A stretch of 64,000 nucleotides of DNA from Omphalotus guepiniiformis (taxonomy: Eukaryota > Basidiomycota > Agaricomycetes > Agaricales > Omphalotaceae): positions 124,001 to 188,000 of the forward strand of contig JAQOOI010000058.1 of assembly GCA_028554645.1 (NCBI GenBank), written 5' to 3'. Below the pieces are notes generated by a model that saw only the letters and a list, made by a program, of their open reading frames with translations, did no database searches and was not told the DNA's origin. This document shows positions 35,806 to 47,165 of this stretch, one piece after another. Each line of letters opens with the position of its first letter. Position 1 is the first letter of the stretch. A program made the position numbers and the translations under genes.

Positions 35806-38036
35806 ATGACCCTGTTCCTCCCTCTGGAGGGTACGGCCCCTTTACCACAATCCCCATCTTTTATAGTCAAATCACCCGATCCTCAGGCTCAGGTCTCGAA
35901 ATTAATCAAAACAATTCTGAAAGCGAGACGAATTGTAGTTATATGTGGCAAGTCTCGAGTACCATCGATGTTTGTGTATACAGCTAATTCCCAGCTTTCC
36001 CCTCGATTTTTATTGTTCTAGGTGCTGGGATTTCTGTGCAAGCAGGAATTCCTGATTTCAGATCACCCGAAGGGCTTTTTCAGACGCTAAGGCGAGACAA
36101 CCCCAAGGATGCGCTGTCGTCAGGCAAGGACCTGTTTGATGCATCCGTTTTCAATGTGAGTCTGGGATTCATGTACTGTTCTTCTATCGCGCCGCGCGAA
36201 TTTGTGGTTACAGATTCTCATGTAAACCAGGTGCTAACGAATGGATTCACTGTTTTCTAGTCCGAGCATATGACCTCACTCTTTTGTCAAATGATCTCTC
36301 GCTTGTCCAACCTCTCCGAATCTGCAGAACCAACATCGTTCCACAAATTTCTTCGCGCCCTTGACGACAGCGGGCGACTTCTACGTGTTTATACACAAAA
36401 TATCGATGCAATTGAATCAAAGTGTGGTCTCTCATTCGGTCTTCCGGATACCGAAGGAAAGCGGACAAAAACGCGTGCCAGGCCATCTGCCGATGAATTG
36501 AACGAAGTTGGCGATCCAGGCCCTTCAACCAGTGCGAGCAGACACTCTACCCCCTCACCAACTCCCCGTTGTATACCCCTTCATGGAACGCTTCAAAATG
36601 CCCACTGCCAAATTTGTACCCATTCCTTCCCTCTTACGGATTACTTGTCTTCTTTTGCTGCCGGCGTTCCTCCACAATGCCCTGAATGCACTTCTATGGA
36701 GAGAACTCGGCAGCTCGTCGGTAAGCGTGCTCGAGGCGTAGGAAAGCTGCGGCCCAGTGTCGTCTTGTACAATGAAATGCATAAGGATGGTGAGGGGGTT
36801 GGCGAGATTGTCAGAAGAGACTTGGTCGGGTCCAAAGGCCGGAGTGGTGCGGATTTATTATTGGTCGTTGGGACGAGCTTGAGGGTGCCTGGAACAAAGC
36901 GGATGGTGCGAGAGTTTGCGAAGGCGGTCAACGCGAGAGGATCCAGTTCTAAGGAAGGGACGCCGACCAAGGAGAAGGAGAAGGACGAGGAACAAGCTCC
37001 ACAGCAGCCGTTAAAAGCGCTCTACTTAAATTTGGATTTTCCCGTGCCCACGCGAGAGTGGGAGGGTGTGTTTGACGCGTGGGTACAGGGAGATGCGCAG
37101 ACGTTTGCACGGATGATGCAGGAGGAGATGAGTCGAGAAGCGCGAGCCAAGCAGTTGGCGATCGAGAAGCGGAAGAAGCGGGAGCAAGAACTAGCAATGG
37201 CTGCACTATTAGGAGAGCCGCTGCCGAAAGCTAGATCTAAAGCCGGTTCAAAGGATGGCACGCCGAAGAAAAGAAAGAGTATACCCAAGACACATGACAG
37301 CGACGCTGGTGCGAAACGGAGAAAGATGGTTGCAGGGCTTCCAACGCCGCCACACAGTACGAATAAGACTCAAATGAATGATCGCTCCCCGCACCATAGC
37401 TCTTCACACCGTCCTACTTCTAATCCGCCCTCACCCCCGCCATCTCCATCTTGCCTTATTCTCCGTATTCCTCCTCGACCTCGTGTGGATCCACTAGCAT
37501 CCCACAATAAAAAGAAGATCCTCGTACCAGAGGTGGTCTTGTCTCCCATGTCTCCGCTGACGCCAATGCAAAATTCACGGTCTAGTATTGGCGCTCATCC
37601 TCCTACTCCGGAAGGTTCACCACCACCCCGCGCTTCAGGTTCTTTGAGTCAGAAGCGGTTCTTGCCAGTCGAATCTTCAAACTTTTCAGTCCCCAATTCC
37701 TATCCACATACTCAGCCTAGCTCTCGCATCTCCGGTCAGCGAAGCCTACCCCCTTCGCACTCACGATCACTGAGTCCTGGTTCGGGTTCTGTTTCCAGTC
37801 TGTCGTCGTGTGAGAGCGAAAGTGACGAATCGGATGAGTCATTGACCAAACATTTCAAGCAGGGGTGGGCTCAGAGCAGCGGTATGGGCTATCGCTATGG
37901 GAGATACAACTTGCCTACAACGGGGAATGGATGCTTGCGAGATGAAGGTCTGAACATGGCGATGGACGCGGACGAGTTGAGGAGTCGGTTGGGTACTTCT
38001 TGTATACGGACTACACAGTTTGAAGTAGGAGCCTGA
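35806..38036 (+). CDS. NAD+-dependent protein deacetylase, Hst3/Hst4-like sirtuin
   Basis: Exons 35806-35947, 36022-36155 and 36261-38036 give 683 residues. The sirtuin core runs GAGISVQAGIPDFRSPEGLF, then RVYTQNIDAIE, the catalytic His in CIPLHGTLQ, zinc pairs CQIC and CPEC, and LLVVGTSLRVPG. The fold and the GIPDFRSxxGLF/YTQNID wording fit nuclear Hst3/Hst4, which deacetylate H3K56 after replication. A Ser/Thr/Pro linker of about 50 residues is inserted before PLHG. The second half of the protein is a long disordered tail with basic clusters (KKRKS, KRRKM, possible nuclear localisation signals) and many SP/TP sites. Intron 1 needs a GC donor (GCAAGT at 35948). The subclass is inferred; the enzyme family is certain. 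Confidence 0.9.
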
Positions 38037-38362
38037 TGGTTGATGTTTGCTGGCTTGAGACGGCCTGGTGTGCGGCTCTGTTCTCTGAGATGCATGAAGC
38101 CCTCTCGTTGAACTCCCCTGTACATAGATAACTTATCTCATAATATTGTACTTTACTTGATTTGTGCTTAATTTTATTTCCTCTTCCCTTAAATTCAGCA
38201 CTTTCGAGTCAGGAAAACGTTTTTTTGGTAGGTATATTCATATTGATACAGCATAAAACTTAGATCATCGCTACATATGAAAAGTTACAAGGAGCTGGAC
38301 CGAGCGCACTTGATGGTATCATGCGATTAGTGAAGCATGGATGTGGTCCGCCGCCTACGAGT
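38037..38362. other. convergent 3' region
   Basis: 326 bases between the convergent sirtuin and PPxY membrane-protein genes. AT-rich with a T run near 38220, consistent with overlapping 3' processing sites. Confidence 0.4.
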
Positions 38363-38968
38363 TCAATGGCGCCTCAAGATCGCCCAAACCGTCAGTCCAA
38401 TGACAATGCCAACCAGCAACAGCACACAAAGCGCCAGCAGACATCTCCTGGCCCACTTGACCTCTGTCGCACGCATCTTTTCGATTATCTCCCGTCGCTC
38501 AGACTCTGTTTTTTCTGGCAGCCAGGCTAACCCTTCGCTGGGTTCTGGTTCACGAAGAGGGGAGAAGAGTATCAGGGCACCCATTATCCAGAATGGGGGG
38601 AATACTGGTGGAAATACACAATCAACATCCGCGAAAATCAAAAATAGTGTTATTCACTCACAAATGCCAAATTTAAAAAGGTACATGGCGAGCGTGACTG
38701 GCTCATTCGGTCCTGACAACGAATAAGCCGGGGGTTCTTCTAGATAAGGCGGCAGGGCCTCGGGCTCTGCGGCGCCAGAACTGCAGTTCCCCAAGTCATC
38801 CTCTGCCCCGCTGAGTTCATGAATGATGATATTCATTTCAAGGGGTACATTCGCGCCTACTATCTGGTGAATAGGTCGCACTATGGTACTTTGAGCTTCA
38901 CTGGAGAGACCGACACGGCTAGATAGTGCCTCAGCGACGATAGGTGAAGGAACAGCCTGTGCAGACAT
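38363..38968 (-). CDS. Single-span membrane protein with PPxY motif, uncharacterised fungal family
   Basis: Two exons joined across a 75-base-scale intron (KFGI/LFPPFWIMGALILF) give about 180 residues. The N-terminal half is soluble and acidic and carries LPPY and PPAY within EALPPYLEEPPAYSLSG, both of the L/PPxY type that binds WW domains of Rsp5/Nedd4 ubiquitin ligases. The next conserved part is MYLFKFGILFPPFWIMGA. A basic helix (RREIIEKMRATEVKWARR) then precedes a strong C-terminal membrane segment (CLLALCVLLLVGIVIGLTVW). The layout looks like a small membrane adaptor that could recruit Rsp5, an inference from motif and topology only. I do not know a named family. Confidence 0.72.
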
Positions 38969-40231
38969 CTCAAGAAACTGGGTGCGCCGGACGATTCAGT
39001 TCAGATTTCTTCGGTGGTTGAGTCGGACCAGTCGACGGGGAACAGGAAAAGGTTCTAAGAACAGCATGAAACGCTGGGACCCTTCCTTAAGTATATACAG
39101 CAATAAGCTATGGTGTCCAATCCACAATTCTGCTCTGGCGGTCACGGTTTTAGCAAAGACCCACAAGAATCAACACTTGTAAACTCACTTGCTTTGTGCC
39201 AATCCTCAGTTGTAATGGAGTATCCCGTGTTCTTTGACAAAGGAAAGAGAGAAGCTAGCAACGGGATACACTGGCTTCAAAGCGTATTTGAAAAATTTGA
39301 AGCCGAACATGGTAGTATGCAGTAGAGGTGCGAGTGCGGAAACTTGCCATATATGTGAAACACAAAATTCCCTTTTTTGGCAGATTTATCATTTGTGAGT
39401 GGCGAATGATTATGTAATAACGCTGGCAACGACTTCTTCACCTACAACCTCCCTCAGCTCATTCACTGCGCAGTATGCACCATATGAATCTTCATGGATT
39501 TCTCTTGGAGCTTACTCAAGCTTCAGAGTGAAGACACTTGTTGTTATCATGTTTTGAAGTTGGAATCAGAACTCGAGGCGTAATTCATTCGACTACATCG
39601 GGCTCAGGAATACAATCGCAGGACCCGGTTTTGTCAGGATTGGTACTAATCGACTTTCCCTCCGAATCACTATCATTTAACGACCACGAGGTCTGGCTTG
39701 GATGGAGTGACCGCCGCCGGCCAACGTCGCCATCGTATGTTGTCACTCGTGATCGCAAATGCGATAGACACTAGAAGAGCTCCGGATAAAGTTAGCACTT
39801 AAGGCAAGGCTAAATCTATCCTCATTCAACCTAACTTCACTTACAAGTATGATGCTACCCCACCAGAGCTTTGCCAGAGAACTCCGCTGGTCTGGTAGTC
39901 TTAGACTTGCGCAAAACATAGCCATTGCGAATTCATGCACATGTCTGTGTGGAAGCTCTCCTGGAAAATTCGATGCGCTAGCCCTATCCACTCGTTCTCA
40001 CTTCAGAATGAGTTGAGGCGAGAATTCATCTACGCGAGTGCTTCCACAAGTACTAGGTGCTGCAACCATCCTTCTCTAATGGTACGTAACCAGCAATGTT
40101 GCTCCATGGATAAATTACAGGAATGTTTAATATTCCCATATCCGTACAGCCAGATTCGAGAAGTCTCCGAAATGTCATGGAAGCGCTAGTAATGGCATCG
40201 GACAAGTCAAACGCCACCGTGCCTTCACCGG
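38969..40231. other. intergenic, 1.26 kb, no gene seen
   Basis: Frames at 39110-39325, 39538-39774 and 39743-39991 were examined on both strands. None shows a family signature or coherent splicing. The region may contain old relics. Confidence 0.4.
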
Positions 40232-40959
40232 TCATCGATAACCTGGTCCCACTATTGGTTGTGCAATTGTATCTGCTCTATTCATCGTCGCATTCTCCGT
40301 TGCACGCCGATTCTTCTCTAACACTAAAAATGATATCACAACCAAGTCCATTATCTCCTTTGCTCGTGCGTCGAGCATCAGAGTTGCGGGCGTCCATCGC
40401 GGTGCATTGCTCTGCAATTCGATACTCGGAGAACCTCGGTTTCTATGTGATTTCATGAATCGCGCTACAGGATGTCTCTTGTCGTCCTCGCTGTAAAGCT
40501 GCCAAAGATAGGGGTCAGTTCATGATTGCCGGAGAATACTCGTGGACACTAACCTCGAGCGGTAAACCAGGAGCGTTACCCTTCCACTTGAACGTTCGAC
40601 CGGAATGGTCTTGGAATGTCACCGTACTTCCAGGAATCAATCAGTGCTCTGAACACGCAGTTACTCCATTTCACTCACTCCTTGAACGGCACCACACTCT
40701 TCTTCAACCATGCGCTAACCGAGACTGGCGGTCCATTTCCGAGTGTTATTTTGTCGGACCTCATGTCTCTCCATTCCCATGAAGCAATAGTGTCACCATA
40801 GACGTTCCGCACCCTCGTCACTGGCTCCTTCCCGCTATGCTGAGTGACCACCTGGTACATTATCCTTCCGTCGTCGCTGTCGGAAATGTTCGTATTCACC
40901 GGGTTATCGGGGTCGAGTATCAAAGTGAGCGGTGTAGACGATGAAGACGATGGTAGCAT
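40232..40959 (-). CDS. DUF6593-family protein
   Basis: Exons 40679-40959, 40554-40626 and 40232-40498 total 621 bases, 206 residues. The N-terminal half reads DPDNPVNTNISDSDDGRIMY, later GDTIASWEWRDMRSDKITLG and VSVSAWLKKSVVPFKD. This is the DUF6593 pattern, a tubby-like beta-barrel found in large numbers in mushrooms. The next exon continues with TVTFQDHSGRTFKWKG. The C-terminal part (LMLDARAKEIMDLVVISFLV) is a helix that usually closes the fold. No biochemical role is established. The intron phases and the match across all exons indicate an intact gene, despite its gene-poor surroundings. Confidence 0.85.
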
Positions 40960-43589
40960 TGTTTCCGGTGCTCGAAGAGTTTTTGACGCTTAAAGCAGCT
41001 GCTAGCGATTTGTGCAATGACTACGAGTCATACACATCGTCCTTTTAAATGCGAGACAGCCCATCTTGGTGCTCGAGCTTCTTTCATTAACCTATGTATA
41101 TCGAGATACTTTTTTTAAGACTCAGAGACAAACATCGAATTGCCAACTGCGGAGCGCGCCAGGGCCAGAATCGTCTGCGAAAAAGCCGGATAGGGAGGGC
41201 CCGTGATGCTGTTCTGCTCGAATGTAGGCACTTGAACCTTAGCTTGACATGTCAATTGATCTATGTTATCTGATCGGGTTTCCTAGTCACCGTATATCTG
41301 CCGCCTTTCGAAGTCTGGCATCGCATATTTCCAGATCGCTTTGCATGATCTACAAAGTCAAAAGAGATCGCGGCTGCTTAGCAGTGTGAGAAGGAGAACG
41401 GGGTGATGAAATCTCTCTACGTGTCGGATTTTCTGGAATACAGGCATTTTTGACTATTATGGTCTGTGGCATACTTATGTCTCGTATGGATAAATCAGGC
41501 GCACGGACAAATGGACAAAAGGCGGCATCAGTAGAAGAGCAGCCTTCATTCAAGCGGGGACCAATAAACGCTCATAACTTGATATCATAATCCGGCTCAA
41601 AGAACACTGGCAGTACGATAAGTGGTACTTCTTACTTATTATTCAAATCACCTGGCTCAGCAAATGAGATCTGTCTGCTTTGTCTAGCCTTGAGGCGTAT
41701 AACAGGACCAACTCGGAATGATTCGAGGTGTGACCGGGGATAAGCACTCCAGATAATCAAGCTGTCACCCAAGGATGCCCTCTGGCACGTCGTATCAATG
41801 GGGTGTAGATTCCTGAAAACTTTCTGGGTAAGTATGAGCCGTCCGAGGGTCATTCACATATGGGCTCTTCAGGGTTCCGGAGGCACCCTATACTTACGAC
41901 AGTCATTTTTGTTCATTCACATCCTCGCCTGTCGAACTTGAAAGACCTTCAATTTTGTAGAGTGATCAGTGTTCGGGAATGACGGTGACAGGAAACTCTG
42001 TTGCGGGTTTCCTTGACGAGTAAGTAGAACAAGGGTGAGAGGCAACATTCATCTACTTGAACGGGAGAGGGTGACATCGAGACGTCATTTCATCGAAGTC
42101 GCAATCTGAGTAGGTTACGAGAAACTCAACGAGGACAATGCCGAGATGAGCATCAAGAAGATTGTTCCTCAAAGTTTGTCCCTCAAACTGTAGGGAAGAA
42201 AAGTAAACCTGATCGTGTGGAGAATTAGAGAAAAAGAGTGCCTGTATAGCTTTTGAGCCATATGAACATTATTGGAATACAACAGCTTTGTTCTCACAAA
42301 AACATGCTGTATACCACGAAAGCCGCCGATCCTGAAAAGCTCCGAGGTGACAGATTCAGTCAAAACTTCTGGCAATTCAGTCATTCTTCATAAATCAGAG
42401 CATGTAGCTGTAGATAATTACAAGGTGTTCATGAACATCAAACACGAGGCCGAATACTAGACATTCAGCACATACACGGAACAGAGCAACAACCAGCATG
42501 TCAGAAAATTGTTCGGTACAAGAGAATATGTTGAAAGAGAAGACGTCTGTGTACATTCAAATGATATGTCAAATCTAGAAACGAACAGTTTTATCTCCAG
42601 TGAGAGGCGACATGTCAAATGGGTGAGGGTGATACGTGGATTTATGCGGAGCAGTTATGAAACTTTACTTGCAGCAATTTTGGATCACCACAGAAGAAGC
42701 GGTAGAAGATTCGTATGCAGGAAACAGATTCTACGGTGGTAGCTTGAACATGGGAGCGAATCGGAAGAGTTGATGCTTATGTAAAACACGCTCTGCCGCT
42801 CTGCCGCCACAACTTTGCAAGCACCCACCAACTTGAAGTTGCAGTAGCGCGTCGTTCGTAACAGATGTGCTCCAAAATTCAAATTCAAGAGTCTCCGTGA
42901 GTGTGTATCTCATGAATCTCATAGTCTGTGGGAACTCAAAAATTTGTAGGATTAGTTGAAATGGCAAGTGGCGAGAGAATGCGTTCATTCGAGTTTGATT
43001 GAAAACTACCGCAGACGAATTCTTGACGCCTTGAAAATCTACCAGACCCTTGGGTTCTGCTTTCCCCGGTACAGTTGAACGACTTGATACATTCATTGTT
43101 GGCCGCTAATCGCCTATAGCATTGAAAAACACATCAAGTAACAGGAGTTCCGCGTCTATACTTGTGTTATCAAAAGGACCTTTCATTTAAACGCTCGGAC
43201 TCCGGAAATAAGACTGGGATGGGCGACTTCTGTACCTCGGCGTTAACTGAATGATTTGTGGATACTGTACTTTAATTGAACGGAAGGTACACATTGGATC
43301 GTTCCTCACCGTGTACGCACTGACGATGCTGAATGCAGTCGGCAGATGACCGCAACTTGGGAATTTCTAGCCCTTGCATCTCGCTGCTCTGCCCGTCGGT
43401 CAAATTTCGAGCTAGAGCATTCAGCAGGTGGACTCTCAAAAAATGAACGTCGATCTCAGGGTGCATGATACACGTAAATTACTTGAATGAAACGCGATAT
43501 ACGTTGCACTTTCAAGTCTTCATTCTCCCGAGTACTACAGCCAAAAACAGGAGATGATGGCCAGTCTGTCACCGCGCAATCGTGCTGCT
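40960..43589. other. gene-poor 2.6 kb; one faint F-box-like frame
   Basis: No intact gene. On the minus strand, 42731-43096 contains RHLPFQLILQIFEFPQTMRF, which resembles an F-box helix pair, but the frame ends quickly and nothing F-box-like precedes or follows. It may be a fragment of a decayed F-box gene. Confidence 0.3.
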
Positions 43590-45620
43590 AATATGCGAGT
43601 GTCTCGAACACCGCTCTTATTCTTTGAAAACGCTCGGCGGACTTGACCTCTGCTGTAATCGAACAAATGTGATACCGCCTTGTTCTCAGATGGTGGTTGC
43701 CAAGGGTCCGTTGGTTTATTCAGGAGGTCTTTTTGGGTTGGGCAAACGATACCATTGGCGACCGCAAGCCATGGTTCCCAGCTTACTGTAACTTATGCTT
43801 CACATTGACTCGGAGATAATGGCTCGTGACAGTCGAATCATGTTATTGCTTGCCTTCTCACGTTCATCTGAAGCTAATTAGTTCTGAGGTGAGTCGATGG
43901 TGACGAGGTGTACAAGAACAATTGTCCTGACCTGTCTAATCTTCGCAGGAACTGTTAGATTGCAATGCCCCGTACATAAATGCTTATCGATCGCTCGTCT
44001 TCTGTGCGTACAAGTTTCAAGGTTTGAAGGACGACACTGGTAAAATTGGGCATAAGTTTGGAACGTAGGCCGCCATCGGCATTAATATCTCTCGCTACTC
44101 AAAGGGTCTTGTCATTTCAGCGCTACGAGTAGTGCATGTAAGCAGAGATCGTTCTGTATCAAGGCTATACCACGTTACTTGGTATTCCTATCGGCCCCGC
44201 TCATTCATGTGCTTCTATCCCTACCTTTGAAGAGAACGGTGAAAGCGAATGGCTCAACTTGGACGACTTGCCCTCTCTATGCAGTCCCAGTGGTCCGGTA
44301 CGTACTCTGTGCCTCTATTTCGATTGCTATCGTTGATCAGCAGACAGCATGATGGACCTAGTCTTCACTAATTCATCCTTCGATCTGCTCGCCGTCCTGG
44401 TGGTCCGGTTCTGGCCCTGGCTATCTAGTACGAGCAGTGTGGCGTCCATTGCGTTGATGCTTGTATTCTGTGGCGATGATTGGAATCAACTTCTGGTCAA
44501 AACCAACGTATACCGTTGAAATCGTCAAATCACAAACCCGTCAATGCCGATGGATTCTCACTGTGCAGCCGGGCAATGATGACTCCTTATGCAGGATATA
44601 TTCTACAAGACTATGAGCACAAGACCTCGCTGCAAGGTTTAATATTACTTCTTCACAAGTGAGTAGGGCTCACACGACCATGAACCCTAACTCATTTGAG
44701 TTGCTCTGCTAGTCCCACCCCTGTTACCTTCAGGTGAAATATCGTCATCAAGCAGGCCTTACTACGAAACAATTAAGCATTTGGTTCCGAATAAATCATC
44801 TTCCTCCTAGTTTATTCTACATGCCAGGTATGTCCCGTCTGTCATATACATTCTATATGCATTCTTGTTGAAGAACAGGCTTTCCTTAGGGCGAGCAGCA
44901 AGACTCCCCCACTGTCAAATATTTTCGTCCATACTCCATCCTAAATATACTCAAGTGAGGGCATACCATTCTAGAATTACCCCAATGCTTACACATAATT
45001 CTATTTGCGCAGATTTCTGGACTGATTTCACCATGTCAATCATCCACTTCATCATGAACGGACTCTATAAAGACAGTTGTTTTTTACCCTGAATTGTTCT
45101 CGTTCTCTGTAATTAGTCGAAAATGGTCCGTGCTTCATTTTAAAAAAGGGTCAAGCGCTTCACAGACACTTCAGACATCACCACCCTTCGCTGTATGTCA
45201 ATCTTCTACTTCTTCTGCAGCCTCGTGGTGAACGAACTCGAACGCTCACTTATATTGATTTCCTACAATGGTTAGGTTGCGTACGGTATCTTCTCGAGTC
45301 CTCGGGCAGGTCGATTCGTTCCGTGTCAAGTCTATATATGCGCTCAACGTAATCCTCGCGTTTGATTGGCCTTGGAAGCTGTTCCAGAAATTTGGCCAGT
45401 AAAAACAATCTCTATTTAGTACAACAATTTGAGGACAGTCCGGAACTGAAGGTCGCTGTCAAAACTTATGGCGCAATTGTTGGGACATGGGGTGAGCATG
45501 ATGTTGCTTCACTGCTGAACTTGCACTAATTATGTCTCACGTCTCCCTCTCAGAACCATGTCGACCGTGTCACACTTCTCAACATGAGTCCCGCATATAA
45601 TTGACGGCGAGAACGAACAC
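43590..45620 (+). pseudogene. Decayed GIT1-type major facilitator transporter
   Basis: Pieces align in order with the intact transporter at 47166-49788. TALFSDG is near 43674, a GAGGAACTG...GATTG segment near 43950, and GKIGHKFG near 44040 (intact: DKIGRKFG). LGIPIGPAHSC is near 44180 (intact: [11 protein letters not shown]), and RAVWR near 44430. LFYMPG with its donor is near 44820, an SGLYEK-like HFIMNGLYKD near 45050, VYGIF near 45285, and GTW-GTGAGC near 45490. The reading frame is broken many times by shifts and stops, and whole blocks are diverged. Intron positions are kept, so it arose by DNA duplication, not reverse transcription. It lies about 1.5 kb upstream of the intact gene in the same orientation. 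The boundaries are approximate. Confidence 0.75.
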
Positions 45621-47165
45621 ACCAGACATTCAGCTTGTATAGCTGGAAATGTTGAGCAGGTGGTATTTATTGACGCCGGAATGTCAGAAGGTTCTCTGTA
45701 ATTCGCAGAAGCACCAGATCATTCATATTAGGCGCTTCGCTGTCCCTAATGCACTCGTCATCTCTCCTTATTCGGCTGTTGATCCATATTGGAATCACAC
45801 AGATGGACGTGGGGGTATGTTCTATTCAAATTCAAAGCACCAACATTAACCTTGATAACAAGTTCACCGAGGATCTCGAAGAGAATGGTTGATATGACTC
45901 AGATGGGTCTTGGAAGTAAGCTACAACCGTGATTTCTCTTCTGCTGAAGAAACGGTCGCTGAGTAGATGCACACATCCAAGAATTTTACGCTGGCAGCAG
46001 ATGATTCTCCGCGGCAGAATAAAAGATCGAAAACCTTCTGAATCTGAATGACACAGGCGGAGGTCGAGGTACTTATGTTCATACTTCTGTTCAAAGATCC
46101 AATAGTATTCCTCGAGCGAGTAACTCGAAGGCTCCACGCTTCCAGGACTTTTCCGCTGACAGCATTATTTCAGTGATATCCTGAGGCCTTGATGAATTCA
46201 GCCGTCGTGACTCGCTACATATTCCACAACTTGACTCGTTGCGCATGAAATGCTGACAACTGCGCACGCAGCGGCAGTGCAGTACCGAATCTGGTCGCAA
46301 TCCGGGTTAGACGGTGACCTCAATTTTAGTGTGCCGTAATGTGATGGGACTTACTGCAGTTACGTATGTCGGGACCCCAGGATACATTACTCAGCAGCAG
46401 GAGTTTCGAGGAGTTTCGGTCAACGCGCCACATACACAGAAACAGTGCTGAGTCGTCGCGGCTCTCGAGATTTCTATGATTCACGCTCAATGATGATGCA
46501 TAGATCTTCTGTACGCGACGACGGGTGGCGACTTCTCTCCTATATGTCAAGGTTGTGATTGAGAACGCCGGCGCATACCTGCGCATGTACATGAGAGCAA
46601 CCCAAATCAAGGACGACATGGTGTCACCGATTCCGAAGTTCCGTCTGGCTAGAGTAAGTATCAATGCAATATTAATATCAATATCCTCATCAATTAGGAT
46701 CCGAAGACTGAGAAACTTACTGCAGAAGGGGAATTCAAGCGCATTTCTCTGTAAATTGGCTCACGTACAGTAGCCACAAATGTGCATAAGTTCATCTGTT
46801 AACAAGTCACCCAGCTTTTATCAAGTTTGATGAAATTCCAAGTAAGAAGAGCACGTGTAGAAAAAATTAAAGTGCGAATGGCAAATGCAGAGAACTTACT
46901 TTATCCTTAGTCCACTAAATACCGAACAGAAATGTTGAAATGTTGACTGACACTGGGGGGACCACAAGGGACTGTTGCTCTGGAGTCAGAAGAGCATATG
47001 CTCTGAACGAACGTGTGTAACAAATCAATGGAATCAGCTCCGAATCAGGGTCGGTACTACTGTACCTTAAGCTTCTGGCCCCCCGAATACCGCTGATGGA
47101 GATGGTCGTAAATACTCCAGTTCATCAAAGATGTCCTAGCGTTTGCTCCTCTGTTAGTTTCAGCC
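45621..47165. other. gene-poor spacer between transporter copies
   Basis: About 1.5 kb. Short frames (for example 46326-46664 minus and 46525-46773 plus) overlap on both strands and have no recognisable domain. The final part includes the promoter of the intact transporter. Confidence 0.4.

Noticed and set aside
42731..43096. Minus-strand frame with an F-box-like helix (LPFQLILQIFEF)
   Set aside because: Only about 12 residues match and no repeat region follows. At most a relic, too weak to call a gene.
47096..47165. Upstream ATG at 47096 as the start of the GIT1-type transporter
   Set aside because: The frame from 47096 reads through an intron with a good GTATGT donor. Starting at 47166 and splicing gives the conserved [11 protein letters not shown] instead.
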